Source of the DNA: an uncultured Eubacterium sp.
GTDB lineage: Bacteria > Bacillota > Clostridia > Peptostreptococcales > Anaerovoracaceae
NCBI GenBank assembly: GCA_900543485.1
Contig: UQRM01000006.1
Span: 1 to 64,000 of the forward strand
Direction of reading: 5' to 3'
Length of the DNA stretch: 64,000 nucleotides
Below, one piece after another: positions 53,396-62,766 of the stretch (position 1 is its first letter; each line of letters opens with the position of its first letter). Made by a program: the position numbers and the translations under genes. The notes beneath the pieces are model-generated. The model made no database searches, was not told the origin of the DNA, and worked only from the letters and a program-made list of their open reading frames with translations.

Positions 53396-54295
53396 CTAGT
53401 CCTTATATCCGAAATCGGAGAGAGCCACATCACTGTCTCTCCAGTTTTCCTTCACTTTCACCCACAGCTCCAGGAATACCTTCGTTCCCAGCAAAGCCTC
53501 TATCTCTTTCCTGGCGCTCTTTCCTATCCCCTTCAGCTTCCTTCCGCCTTTTCCTATTATCATCCCCTTATGGGATCTCTTCTCGCAATAGATGACGGCG
53601 CTTATCCTGGTCATATCCTTTTCTTCTCTGAACAGCTCGATATTGACAGCCACTCCGTGAGGGATCTCGTCCTGCATATACATCAATATCTTCTCTCTTA
53701 TTATCTCACTGACGACGAATCTCTCAGGATTTTCCGTCACCATATCATCAGGGAAATACATAGGCCCTTCATCCATGAAGCCCACGACAGACTTTATCAG
53801 AACGTCGATATTCTTTCCCTCTTTGGCCGAGACACCAATGATATCCTCAAAGATCCCCACTGCTTCGTATTCTTTGTATATCTTCTCGAATACGTCCGGC
53901 GGCATTTTATCTATCTTGTTTATCACCAGTAATTTAGGCGTCGTCACGTCATCCAGCAGCTCAACTATATACTTGTCCCCCGGTCCTTTTGAAAGCTCCT
54001 CGTCCACCATCAGCACAACAGCATCCACTTCCCTCAAAGTACCGGTAGCCGCGTCAGTCATATACTCTCCCAGCTTCGTCCGCGGCCTGTGGATGCCCGG
54101 TGTATCTATGAAAACTATCTGTACATCTTCATCCAGCTCACCGTCAGCATAATGGGTATAGATGCCCCGGATGGTATTCCTCGTAGTCTGAGGCTTATCG
54201 GTGGTTATGGCGATCTTTTCACCCAATATCCCGTTGAGCAACGTCGATTTCCCTACGTTAGGTCTTCCTATGATGCTGACAAAACCTGTCTTCAT
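53396..54295 (-). CDS. era: GTPase Era
   Basis: Era is a ribosome-assembly GTPase that binds the 3' end of 16S rRNA. The 299-residue protein has GRPNVGKST (G1), DTPGIHRPR (G3) and NKID (G4), with a C-terminal KH domain including GMIIGKGGRKLK. The start is the ATG at 54295 after AAAGGAGG. Confidence 0.97.
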   Translation of the reverse strand: MKTGFVSIIGRPNVGKSTLLNGILGEKIAITTDKPQTTRNTIRGIYTHYADGELDEDVQIVFIDTPGIHRPRTKLGEYMTDAATGTLREVDAVVLMVDEELSKGPGDKYIVELLDDVTTPKLLVINKIDKMPPDVFEKIYKEYEAVGIFEDIIGVSAKEGKNIDVLIKSVVGFMDEGPMYFPDDMVTENPERFVVSEIIREKILMYMQDEIPHGVAVNIELFREEKDMTRISAVIYCEKRSHKGMIIGKGGRKLKGIGKSARKEIEALLGTKVFLELWVKVKENWRDSDVALSDFGYKD

Positions 54296-54337
54296 GGTTT
54301 TCCTCCTTTCCCCTGCTCCGCCGCGCGGCACGCGATA

Positions 54338-54787
54338 TCACCTTCCTGCCGCGTCCAGCGCAAATCCCAGCGGCAGCAGCTCTTTCAGGCTCCGCACGTT
54401 GAGCCGTTCACGATCTGTACCGGTGATGATGTATATTTCCGGTGAAAACTCGTACATGAACTGCCTGCATATACCACAGGGCAATGATTCCACCGGTCCG
54501 TCCGCCACTGCTGCTATGGCGATGGCGGTGAATCTTCTTTCCCCTTCTGAAACAGCCTTCACTAAAGCTGTCCGTTCAGCGCATATGGATGCTCCATAGG
54601 ACGAATTTTCTACGTTCACTCCCGTGTACACCTTGCCGCTGTCAGCCAACAGCGCCGCTCCGACCCGAAAACCGGAAAACGGAGCATAAGCGTTGATCGT
54701 CGCAGCCGCGGCCATATCGTACAGTTCCTTCATCATTTCCTCGTAGCCACTTTCCATGGCCTTACTGTCCGTTCCGCCCATCTTCAT
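54338..54787 (-). CDS. cdd: cytidine deaminase
   Basis: This zinc enzyme deaminates (deoxy)cytidine. The 149-residue protein has the catalytic CAERTA and PCGICRQ motifs, and [11 protein letters not shown] for substrate contact. It overlaps ybeY by four bases. In many Firmicutes it stands between dgkA and era; dgkA is missing here. Confidence 0.95.
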   Translation of the reverse strand: MKMGGTDSKAMESGYEEMMKELYDMAAAATINAYAPFSGFRVGAALLADSGKVYTGVNVENSSYGASICAERTALVKAVSEGERRFTAIAIAAVADGPVESLPCGICRQFMYEFSPEIYIITGTDRERLNVRSLKELLPLGFALDAAGR

Positions 54788-55239
54788 TCCCTTTCCAGGC
54801 CCAGCTGAGCCATGACTTCCTCCTCACGGTCCCGCATCTCCTGCTTTTCCTCCTGCTCCATGTGGTCGTATCCCAGCAAGTGAAGCACGCTGTGGACAAA
54901 CAGATATACCACTTCCCGTTCCTCCGAGTGACCGTATTCCTTAGCCTGCTCTCTGGCCTGCTCCCTGCATATCACCACATCACCGAGGAGCATTTCTTCA
55001 TCATCGTTCACCTCGTTAAAGTCCTCTATAAGAGGAAAGGACAACACATCCGTATGTCTGTCCACATTCCTGTACATCCTGTTGAGTCTGTGTATCTCTT
55101 CCTTTGAAACAAAGGAAAGGCTTATCTCAGCTCTTTGAGGGTCTAATCCCTCCTTCTCCAGACACAGACACGCGGCCTCTTCAAAGGTTTTCATCAGCTG
55201 ATTTTCGACAGCTTTCTCGCTGCTGCACAATATCCTCAT
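54784..55239 (-). CDS. ybeY: endoribonuclease YbeY
   Basis: YbeY is a zinc RNase for 16S 3'-end maturation and ribosome quality control. The metal motif is [11 protein letters not shown], about residues 116-126 of 151. It follows phoH by eight bases, as is common. Confidence 0.95.
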   Translation of the reverse strand: MRILCSSEKAVENQLMKTFEEAACLCLEKEGLDPQRAEISLSFVSKEEIHRLNRMYRNVDRHTDVLSFPLIEDFNEVNDDEEMLLGDVVICREQAREQAKEYGHSEEREVVYLFVHSVLHLLGYDHMEQEEKQEMRDREEEVMAQLGLERE

Positions 55240-55246
55240 AGGCTGT

Positions 55247-56239
55247 CTACTCTTCCTCCTTCGGAGGATGGGCTTTGTAATACACGTCGTAAGCGTTGAT
55301 TATCTTCTTCACCAACCTGTGACGGACTACATCCACATCCTTCATATAACAGAAACTTATCTCTTTTACGTTTTTAAGTGCCTTCGACGCCTCAATAAGG
55401 CCCGACTTCTTTCCTCTCGGCAGATCTATCTGAGTCACATCGCCGGTCACTACCACTTTGGAGCCGAATCCCATCCTGGTAAGGAACATCTTCATCTGCT
55501 CCGGAGTCGTGTTCTGAGCTTCATCCAGGATTATGAAGGAGTTGTCCAACGTACGGCCTCTCATATAGGCCAGCGGTACGACCTCTATTATCTCCTTCTC
55601 CTTGAGACGCAGCGCGCTCTCCCTTCCCAGCACATCATAGAGAGCATCGTAAAGCGGTCTCAGATACGGATCCACCTTCTCCTGCAGATCTCCCGGAAGA
55701 AATCCAAGCCGCTCACCGGCTTCTACTGCCGGTCTGGCCAGGATTATCTTCTGGATTTCCTTGTTCTTGAAAGCGTTGACGGCCATAGCCACCGCGATGT
55801 ACGTCTTTCCCGTTCCTGCCGGACCGATACCGAAAACCACGTCCTTCTTCCTGATACAGTCAACGTATACCTTCTGTCCTATAGTTTTCGGCCTCAGCGG
55901 TTTTCCTTCATGGGTGAAGCATATTATGTCGCTGCCCACCTTTTCGTTTCCGTATGACATTCCCTTATCGCTGAGATCAGCGATGTAGCTTATCTTCTGT
56001 TCGTCCAATTTTTCTCCTTTTTCCAGCACACCCATCATTTCCTTTATTATCTTCTCTGCCTGGGACGTGCGGTCTCCCTTGAGTATCAGCTGATTGTCCC
56101 GCTGTATTATATCAACGTTGAAATTATCCTCTATGAGCTTCAGGTTCTTGTCCAGCCCTCCGAACAACTCCCCTCTGTCTATGGTATCACTTATATCGAC
56201 GTTGATCATGTTCATCTTTCCGTTTTTTTGATTTTCCAA
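55247..56239 (-). CDS. PhoH-like ATPase/RNA helicase (PhoL)
   Basis: This cytoplasmic P-loop protein usually sits next to ybeY and is implicated in RNA metabolism. It has an N-terminal KH-like segment, Walker A GPAGTGKT, and Walker B with [20 protein letters not shown] set the start at the TTG at 56239 because GAAGGAG lies seven bases upstream; in-frame ATGs at 56215 and 56209 are alternatives. Confidence 0.9.
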   Translation of the reverse strand: MENQKNGKMNMINVDISDTIDRGELFGGLDKNLKLIEDNFNVDIIQRDNQLILKGDRTSQAEKIIKEMMGVLEKGEKLDEQKISYIADLSDKGMSYGNEKVGSDIICFTHEGKPLRPKTIGQKVYVDCIRKKDVVFGIGPAGTGKTYIAVAMAVNAFKNKEIQKIILARPAVEAGERLGFLPGDLQEKVDPYLRPLYDALYDVLGRESALRLKEKEIIEVVPLAYMRGRTLDNSFIILDEAQNTTPEQMKMFLTRMGFGSKVVVTGDVTQIDLPRGKKSGLIEASKALKNVKEISFCYMKDVDVVRHRLVKKIINAYDVYYKAHPPKEEE

Positions 56240-56325
56240 ATACTCTCTCCTTCGCCACGTCGGCCTTTTTCTGTCTTCTATTATTATATTTTCTTCAGCA
56301 TAAAAATTCAAACTATTTATTGCGT

Positions 56326-57570
56326 TTATCGCTGCTCCGTTTCCTCCCGGACGGTTTTTTCCCCTTTTCCGTCATCCTCAACGGCTATTTCCCTCTCCAT
56401 CCCGATTTCCTCCAGCACTTCCAGAAGCACTTCCGCTCTGATGACGCCTGCACTTTCCCGATAATCCACAGTTTTCCCGAGTATCTCTTCCTCCCCGCTC
56501 AGCTCTTCTCTGGCGTACTGCCTCACAGCTGCCTCAACCACAGCCTTCACTTTCTCCATATCACGATGCCTTTGGCTGACCGTCACTTCCTCTATCTTCA
56601 CCAGGTTCAGCCTTATGGGAACAGGCTTCGCAGTATTTAGAAGCGTCTTCTCACTGCGGCGCGAGGTCACATATTCGTTGAAGCTTGCCGCCGTGTCAAT
56701 TTCCACATCACCTATCCTGAGGTATATTCCGCGGATCGCCCTTCCTGTCCCCTCCATAGTCCTGATGTTTTTTTCCACATAATATGTAAGCCTGCGGGGC
56801 GTCTTGGCCAATACCTGGCCCGACGCGTGACTGTACATGGTGAACACGTCGTCGCCCCGGCTGTAATCACTGCTCTGATATTCATAAGCTCCACTTATGA
56901 GGATGTCACCCTCGTTGACATAATCACCCTTCTGGACTACGGCGTTACCTTTGAGCGGAAGTATCCGCTCCACCATAGCCGATCTTTTCGCCACTATATC
57001 CACAGGTGTCTCGTCGTTCTCTTCGGCTTCCTGATTTCCGGACGCTTCGGCTATGGAAACTCTGACCAGTCTGCCTTCTTCCGATATCCCCACCCACGTT
57101 ATATCTTCAAATTCATCATAAAGCGCGGACTTCACCGTTTCATAGCTTTCCTGCCGCCTGGCCCCTTCATAAAGACCGGTTTCCGCGATAACATCCCTGA
57201 TGCGTTCCTCGCTGATACTTTTATATCCGTCGATCCTTACCTCAGCGATGAACAAGCTCTGATAAAAAAGAAAAGCACCCAGTAAAAAGGCGCCTGCTAC
57301 TGTCAGGACATTTGCTCTCAAGCTCCTGAAAAATGGGATGACTCCCCCTTCCTTCAGGACCGTGACCTTGTACGAATGTCCCGCTGCGGCTTTTAGGCCG
57401 TCAAAATCATCCTCTTCCACCTCCGCAGTGGACTCCAGCATGTTCTTCCATTTGAGATTTCTCAGCCGTATCTCCCTGCTGATGCACTTGTTGATGATAT
57501 CGCTGAGATTTATCCCCTCTATCTTTACCTTCATGTGATGGCGAAAAAAACCGAATCTCCTCCACTTCAC
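56326..57570 (-). CDS. yqfD: sporulation protein YqfD
   Basis: This 414-residue membrane protein of the YqfD family is sporulation-associated in Bacillus (SpoIV-type). One clear membrane segment is at about 90-107, after an N-terminal cytoplasmic domain, followed by a long extracytoplasmic part. The GTG at 57570 gives an N-terminus that fits the family, but it has no good ribosome site and lies 164 bp inside the yqfC frame. See the overlap finding. Confidence 0.85.
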   Translation of the reverse strand: MKWRRFGFFRHHMKVKIEGINLSDIINKCISREIRLRNLKWKNMLESTAEVEEDDFDGLKAAAGHSYKVTVLKEGGVIPFFRSLRANVLTVAGAFLLGAFLFYQSLFIAEVRIDGYKSISEERIRDVIAETGLYEGARRQESYETVKSALYDEFEDITWVGISEEGRLVRVSIAEASGNQEAEENDETPVDIVAKRSAMVERILPLKGNAVVQKGDYVNEGDILISGAYEYQSSDYSRGDDVFTMYSHASGQVLAKTPRRLTYYVEKNIRTMEGTGRAIRGIYLRIGDVEIDTAASFNEYVTSRRSEKTLLNTAKPVPIRLNLVKIEEVTVSQRHRDMEKVKAVVEAAVRQYAREELSGEEEILGKTVDYRESAGVIRAEVLLEVLEEIGMEREIAVEDDGKGEKTVREETEQR

Positions 57571-57781
57571 CAGAAACCAGCATCCTTCCCTCTTTAAGCT
57601 CGGTCACAATAAACCCTTGTCCCTCGACGGAGGTATACTTCTGTCCGTTGTACACTACTATTTTGCTGTCAGTAAGCAGCATCACCTTCTTCACATTGTC
57701 CAGCACCGCAGTATTCCCTGTTACCAACATCCTGGGCATGTTCAGCGCAAAGTCGAAAAGCAGCTCTTCCTTGATGGACAT
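57407..57781 (-). CDS. yqfC: sporulation protein YqfC, extended into yqfD
   Basis: Residues 1-79 fit the short YqfC family (about 90 residues), which is usually paired with YqfD. GGAGG stands seven bases before the ATG. After the expected end (VEEIRFF) the frame continues for 45 more residues that overlap the beginning of yqfD and look unlike YqfC. The extension begins at a run of seven T (57544-57550); slipping by one base there would join the YqfC frame to YqfD. Confidence 0.75.
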   Translation of the reverse strand: MSIKEELLFDFALNMPRMLVTGNTAVLDNVKKVMLLTDSKIVVYNGQKYTSVEGQGFIVTELKEGRMLVSGEVEEIRFFSPSHEGKDRGDKSQRYHQQVHQQGDTAEKSQMEEHAGVHCGGGRG

Positions 57782-57841
57782 GATATCGCCTCCATCGGAT
57801 ATTTGCCGCTGTGACGCGGCATGGTAAATTATATTCGGTTT

Positions 57842-59383
57842 TCAGCGAAATATCACATGCAAAATTTTCTCGGCAGCCTTTATCCCATCCACTGCCGCCG
57901 ATACTATCCCGCCAGCATACCCTGGCCCTTCTCCTGCCGGATATATACCCCTGACGCTGGCCTGGCCTTCCCTGTCTCTCAGTATCCTCACCGGCGACGA
58001 GCTCCTCGTCTCCACCGCCGTCATGACAGCGTCGCCGCTGTCGAACCCGGCCACCTTCTTTCCCAGGAAAGGCATGGCCTCTATGATCGCTTGCGACGCA
58101 AACTCCGGTATGCTGCGCCTCACCTTGTCATCTCTGTCACTGAGAAAATCTCCATAACTGGTCCTTGGAAGGCGCCCCTTCCCATTTTCCCAGGCCATCC
58201 TCTCGTACCGTCTCTGGAACTCGACACCTGCCAGCGGATGGACAGACATGAAATCCTCGATCCTCACGTCCACCAGAAGCCCGCTGTTGGCATACTCTCC
58301 CTTTCTGTCGCTGTTGCTCATCCCGTTGGTAACCGCTGTATGGACTTCTGAAGACGCGTCTATAACGAATCCGCCCGGGCACATACAGAAGGTATACACA
58401 CCTCTGCCATTTTTACATTTGTGGCTCAGCTTGTAATCAGCCGCTCCCAGCAATCGAGCCATATCGGCTCTGCCGTACTGGGCCTTATCTATCATCTTTT
58501 GGGGATGTTCTATCCTGACTCCTATGGAAAAAGGCTTCTGCTCCATGCTGATACCTTCCTCCAGCAGCATATGGAACGTATCTCGCGCGCTATGTCCTAT
58601 AGCCAATACCAGGCTCTCTGTATCCAGTCTCCGTCTTTCACCGCTCCGGGCTACCGTTTCCACGCCCTTCAATTTCCTTCCATCCGCGCATTCTTCCGCA
58701 ACGATGGCTTCCATCTTCGTATCGAAGAGTATTTCGCCGCCAAGGCTCTCTATCTTTTTTCTTATATTTTTGACCACACTTCGCAGCTTATCCGTCCCGA
58801 TGTGAGGCTTTTGCCTGTATAATATCTCCGGACTGGCTCCCGCCTTTACAAATTCCCCCAGAACTTTCGATATCCTCACATCCTTTATGCCTGTCGTCAG
58901 TTTACCATCGGAAAACGTCCCCGCACCACCTTCACCAAACTGGACGTTAGACTCCTCATCCAGAATTCCCTCCCGCCAGAACCGCTCCACTGTCCTGACG
59001 CGTTCTTCTACAGGCTGACCTCTTTCTATGACGATAGGACGTCGGCCTGCTTCCGCCAGGATGATTGCCGCGAACATGCCGCAGGGTCCGAAACCGACTA
59101 CCACAGGTCTCTCCCGGCTGTCATCCTTCGGTATCTCTTTTTCCAGTCCGTCGTAATCCCTCTTTTCCGCCTTGTCCAGCCTCAGTTTCTGAGGGCATGA
59201 AAAATCCACCGTATATATCAGCTTTATATCCGGCTTTCGTCTGGCATCTACCGACTCCTTCACTATCTCCAGTTCACTTATGTCCAGGCTCGGCTTCTTC
59301 AGCTTCCGCCTGATAGCGTCGGCAAGAGCTTCATGGTCTTCACCGACATCGAGTTTCACCTGATTTATCCTGTATCTCGTCAT
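57842..59383 (-). CDS. FAD-dependent oxidoreductase (COG2509 type)
   Basis: This 513-residue protein has an N-terminal alpha/beta domain (about 1-90), then the FAD dinucleotide motif VVGFGPCGMFAAIILAEAGRRPIVIERG. FGEGGAGTFSDGKL follows, and a C-terminal GEGPGYAGGIVSAAVDG FAD-closing motif ends the protein. The family is widespread in Clostridia and its substrate is unknown. The start is the ATG at 59383 with GGAG upstream; it overlaps the preceding flavoprotein gene by four bases. Confidence 0.85.
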   Translation of the reverse strand: MTRYRINQVKLDVGEDHEALADAIRRKLKKPSLDISELEIVKESVDARRKPDIKLIYTVDFSCPQKLRLDKAEKRDYDGLEKEIPKDDSRERPVVVGFGPCGMFAAIILAEAGRRPIVIERGQPVEERVRTVERFWREGILDEESNVQFGEGGAGTFSDGKLTTGIKDVRISKVLGEFVKAGASPEILYRQKPHIGTDKLRSVVKNIRKKIESLGGEILFDTKMEAIVAEECADGRKLKGVETVARSGERRRLDTESLVLAIGHSARDTFHMLLEEGISMEQKPFSIGVRIEHPQKMIDKAQYGRADMARLLGAADYKLSHKCKNGRGVYTFCMCPGGFVIDASSEVHTAVTNGMSNSDRKGEYANSGLLVDVRIEDFMSVHPLAGVEFQRRYERMAWENGKGRLPRTSYGDFLSDRDDKVRRSIPEFASQAIIEAMPFLGKKVAGFDSGDAVMTAVETRSSSPVRILRDREGQASVRGIYPAGEGPGYAGGIVSAAVDGIKAAEKILHVIFR

Positions 59384-60513
59384 CTGTACTGTCTCCGTCT
59401 CTCTTCCCCATATCGCCGGTTCAGCGCGGAAGCCGCTTTTATTCCTGTCTCCCATGCGTTCTGCAGGTTATATCCTCCACACGGGCCCTGCACATTTATT
59501 ATCTCCCCTGAAAAATAAAGACCTTCTACCAATCTGGATTCCATGGTCTCCATATCTATTTCGTCCAGCGTCACACCGCCTGCGGTGCACTGAGCCTGTT
59601 TCCACCCCTTAACACCTTTCACCGGGAGCCTCCATCGCTTCAGCTCATCGATCCCCACCTTTTGCGCCAGCTTTTCCGAAAGTATCCCGAAAGTGCTTTC
59701 TCTGCGAAATATTTCCTCTTCATCAAAATCAGGTGCCAGATCTAATTCTACGGAAAAATGTCTCAGAGCCTGTATGAAAGATTCCCCTTCTTCTGCTCTT
59801 ATATGTGGCGTGATATCGAACACACATATCCCGGATATCCCATCAGCTGTGAACTGAACTTCACCCAGCTCCGAAATCAAAAGCGCTCTGTCTCTGTAAA
59901 GCGATATCCTACACTTGGCTCTCACCCCTTTTATGTCGCTGAGATCCCCGCACTCGATGGCCGTCAGGATAGGGTATACCCGCTCCACCCGATGGCCCAG
60001 GGCCCGGGCCATGCCGTATCCGTCACCTGTGGTCCCCAGCTGGGGCGCGGCCTTTCCACCTACGGCCAGCAATACGTTATCGGCTGCCACGCTCCCCTTC
60101 TTTCCTCCCCGTGCCGTATACTCTATCTGAAAGCGCTCGCCGTCTCCCGCCTTCTCATTCACCTGTCTGATATCGTTGGCCGCCGTTCCCGTAATGATAT
60201 CCACATCTTTTCCTTCCACAGCTCTCATCAGTATCCCCACTACATCAGGCGCGTGATTCGAGTATGGAAAGTACCGGCCTTCATCATCCTGATATGTCTC
60301 CAGTCCCAATGATTTAAAAAATTCCAGGGTAAGAGCCTTGTTGATACAGGCCGCGTTGGTGATATTACAACGTCCGCCGCCTGTAGCCATGACCTTTTTC
60401 CCCGGAATATCATTCTTTTCCATCAGACATATCTTTATTCCATCACTCATCGAAGCGGCAGCGGCCAAACCTGACGCTCCCGCTCCGATAATGCAAACAT
60501 CATACTTTTTCAT
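59380..60513 (-). CDS. HI0933/YhiN-family flavoprotein
   Basis: This NAD(P)/FAD-dependent oxidoreductase has 377 residues. The FAD motif CIIGAGASGLAAAASM is near the start, with ATGGGRCNITN (about 43-53). The closing C-terminal motif is GLYFSGEIINVQGPCGGYNLQNAWETG. The start is the ATG at 60513 with GGGAG upstream, overlapping the end of the DUF308 gene by 14 bp. The substrate is unknown for the family. Confidence 0.88.
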   Translation of the reverse strand: MKKYDVCIIGAGASGLAAAASMSDGIKICLMEKNDIPGKKVMATGGGRCNITNAACINKALTLEFFKSLGLETYQDDEGRYFPYSNHAPDVVGILMRAVEGKDVDIITGTAANDIRQVNEKAGDGERFQIEYTARGGKKGSVAADNVLLAVGGKAAPQLGTTGDGYGMARALGHRVERVYPILTAIECGDLSDIKGVRAKCRISLYRDRALLISELGEVQFTADGISGICVFDITPHIRAEEGESFIQALRHFSVELDLAPDFDEEEIFRRESTFGILSEKLAQKVGIDELKRWRLPVKGVKGWKQAQCTAGGVTLDEIDMETMESRLVEGLYFSGEIINVQGPCGGYNLQNAWETGIKAASALNRRYGEERRRQYR

Positions 60514-61186
60514 CGTTCTGGACTCCCGCAACGGACGGATCGATCCCCTTCTCCTCCGCCTCTTTCATCTTGAGGCGTTCCATCACCTTTTCCGGCGTCT
60601 CGTCTTCATCCGTTATCCTTACAGGTTCTCTCTTTCTCTTATATATCTTTACATAAGACTTTTTCTCATGTGGCATATGTATTCCCAGCTCTATGACATT
60701 GACGCCCTGCATGACCAGGAATATACCCAGCAATACAGCCGTCGTCATCCACTGAACCAGCGGATTTATGAATCCAAAGAGCCCTACCAGCACTGTCAGG
60801 ATACCAGTTATCATCGTCGTTCTGAAATTGGAACGTTTTCGTTCTTTGTCTATATGAGTGCTGGCCTCTATACGAAGTATACCCGCCACTAACATCCACA
60901 TGCCAAATACCAGCGGTATAGCGGTATCTGCCACCAGCTGATTACAGAGGATCAGGATCCCCAGTAAAAGTGTCAGCAACGCGTCAGTCAATATCCATCC
61001 GTTGTTATCGCCCCTGTTGTGGAGGCCTCGTCCTATAAAATACGCCAGAGCATGTATCAGCCCGTTCAATACCATTATCAGTCCCACCACAAAAGCAAGC
61101 GACAAAAAAGTCTGCCCCGGATTCATGAGACAGAAGGCTCCGGTCAAGACCATCAGGATGCCGCTTATTATCGTCAATATTCGCAT
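60500..61186 (-). CDS. DUF308 (HdeD-like) membrane protein
   Basis: This 228-residue protein has six hydrophobic helices in the first 170 residues arranged as repeated pairs, as in the HdeD/DUF308 family. A charged cytoplasmic tail of about 55 residues follows, rich in Lys/Glu. The role is unknown; E. coli HdeD is linked to acid tolerance. It follows a small membrane protein by 29 bases. Confidence 0.82.
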   Translation of the reverse strand: MRILTIISGILMVLTGAFCLMNPGQTFLSLAFVVGLIMVLNGLIHALAYFIGRGLHNRGDNNGWILTDALLTLLLGILILCNQLVADTAIPLVFGMWMLVAGILRIEASTHIDKERKRSNFRTTMITGILTVLVGLFGFINPLVQWMTTAVLLGIFLVMQGVNVIELGIHMPHEKKSYVKIYKRKREPVRITDEDETPEKVMERLKMKEAEEKGIDPSVAGVQNDEKV

Positions 61187-61215
61187 ATACCGTCTACTCC
61201 TTTACCAATTATGAT

Positions 61216-61368
61216 CTACCAAATGTCGTCGAAAACTTCCGACTGGGCGTTTTCGTCCTTACCGCTCTTCTTTCTTCCCTCTATCAGCGTGAAGATCACA
61301 GCTGCAGATCCTGCTATGATTATAACGGCCCTCATGACCCTGTTTATCTTCCTAAGCGCCTTAAGCAT
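61216..61368 (-). CDS. small membrane protein (50 residues)
   Basis: This short gene has GAGAGG eight bases before its ATG. The product has a basic N-terminus (MLKALRKINRVMR), one hydrophobic helix (about residues 13-31) and a charged C-terminal tail ending in FDDIW. I do not recognise the family. It lies 29 bases ahead of the DUF308 gene and behind two near-identical promoter-leader repeats, so it is probably the first gene of that operon. An in-frame ATG nine codons earlier lacks a ribosome site. Confidence 0.6.
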   Translation of the reverse strand: MLKALRKINRVMRAVIIIAGSAAVIFTLIEGRKKSGKDENAQSEVFDDIW

Positions 61369-61384
61369 AATTACTACCTCTCGA

Positions 61385-61510
61385 AAAAACTTCATCCCGG
61401 CAACGCCGTGTCCAACAATGTTTTATTATAACACGCAAGCTTGGCGAAGCGTGTTTCAATAAAAACTTCATCTCGGCAACGCCGTGTCCAACAATGTTTT
61501 TATTATAACA
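61385..61510 (-). repeat. tandem promoter-leader direct repeats
   Basis: Two copies (61385-61433 and 61461-61510) are almost identical: one C/T change and one T insertion in about 49 bases. On the minus strand each holds an extended -10 (TGTTATAAT) and a short CGGC-GTT-GCCG hairpin, pointing at the small membrane protein. Between them lies an ACACGC/GCGTGT stem. They look like a duplicated promoter and leader. Confidence 0.75.
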
Positions 61511-61542
61511 TAAATCTCCTTTTTGTAAAAAGGAGATTATGT
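61508..61542. terminator. long stem-loop after the alcohol dehydrogenase gene
   Basis: The stem TCTCCTTTTT/AAAAAGGAGA extends outward through a one-base bulge to about 16 bp, with a 2-nt centre. TTTT follows on the plus strand; the minus-strand tail is weaker. It probably ends the alcohol dehydrogenase transcript and abuts the distal promoter repeat. Confidence 0.65.
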
Positions 61543-61615
61543 GTTTTATTTATGCTGTCGATTTCCGTTATCGTATCGATCGCCAAAGCTGCCGATACCT
61601 CAGTGAATTTTTCTT

Positions 61616-62743
61616 CTATAAAGAAGCGATCTTGTTTATTATCTGTCTGATATCCTCCGGGGCAACGATCCTCGGATTGGTTTTCGTGCACACGTCGCCC
61701 ATGGCGGCCTCCACCATCTCTTCCCGGACTTTCAACACGTCATCGCCGCTTATATTTAGCTTCTTCAGGTTTTCCGGAATGCCGAAAAGCCTGTTCATCT
61801 CTCTTATCCGCCTTATCAGATTATTGACCGCCAGTGGGACGTTGCTGTACGGCAAGCCTATCAGCTTTGCCATCCTCTGGTATTTCCGGGCGCACACGGT
61901 CTCTTCCGTTCCGTCTAAGTGAGCGTTGAATTCCACTACATACGGAAGTATCATAGCGTTGCTCCTGCCATGAGGAACATGGAATTTCCCGCCTACCGTA
62001 TGAGCGATACTGTGGCAAATACCCAATCCCACTTTGTTAAAGGCCATTCCCGCCAGACACGCGGCGTTATGGACTTTTTCCCGGGCCTCCAGATCATCTC
62101 CATGGGCATAGGCGAAGGGAAGAAATTTCATCAAAAGCGTCACAGCTTTCTCAGCCAGTGCATCGGTAAAATCGTTGGAATCCGTCGAGACATAGGCTTC
62201 CAACGCATGAGTAAGAGCGTCCATACCCGTGTCGGCGGTGATACCGGGCGGCACGCTCCTCACCAGCTCCGGATCCAATATCGCCACCATCGGCAGCAGT
62301 GAATCATCCACCAGTGGATACTTCACCCCTTTTCGGGCATCGGTAATGACTGAGAATCTGGTCACCTCCGAGCCTGTACCGCTGGTTGTCGGTATAGCAT
62401 AGCACTCATTTACGGCAGCTATACCAAGGCGGCCCGCCAGTTCCCTTATGGCTTTGGCTGCGTCTATGGACGACCCTCCGCCGACGGCTATCATCACATC
62501 GGCACTGCATTCCGATAACTGTTTTATCCCTTCCGATACTATTTCGATTGGCGGATCCGGTACGACCCTGGAAAACACACTGACACGACACGCCTTGAGG
62601 TGTTCCTTGACTTTATCCAGGATCCCCGAAGCTTCCATGAATTCATCGCATACGATGAATACATTCCTGTCCTTTATATCCTCCAGGACGCCCAGAGAAT
62701 TCTCTCCAAAATATACATTGGTGCTTATGTTGAAATTTTTCAT
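61616..62743 (-). CDS. iron-containing alcohol dehydrogenase
   Basis: This group III NAD(P)-dependent alcohol dehydrogenase has 375 residues. The cofactor region is AVGGGSSIDAAKAI (about 82-95) and PTTSGTGSEVT. The metal ligands lie in DTGMDALTHALEAY and GICHSIAHTVGGKFHVPHG. It resembles propanediol/1-propanol and butanol-type enzymes; the substrate is not readable. It is 23 bases downstream of an [FeFe] hydrogenase gene, linking hydrogen and alcohol formation (inference). Confidence 0.92.
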   Translation of the reverse strand: MKNFNISTNVYFGENSLGVLEDIKDRNVFIVCDEFMEASGILDKVKEHLKACRVSVFSRVVPDPPIEIVSEGIKQLSECSADVMIAVGGGSSIDAAKAIRELAGRLGIAAVNECYAIPTTSGTGSEVTRFSVITDARKGVKYPLVDDSLLPMVAILDPELVRSVPPGITADTGMDALTHALEAYVSTDSNDFTDALAEKAVTLLMKFLPFAYAHGDDLEAREKVHNAACLAGMAFNKVGLGICHSIAHTVGGKFHVPHGRSNAMILPYVVEFNAHLDGTEETVCARKYQRMAKLIGLPYSNVPLAVNNLIRRIREMNRLFGIPENLKKLNISGDDVLKVREEMVEAAMGDVCTKTNPRIVAPEDIRQIINKIASL

Positions 62744-62766
62744 CGTCTATCAGCTCCCTGATTCCT

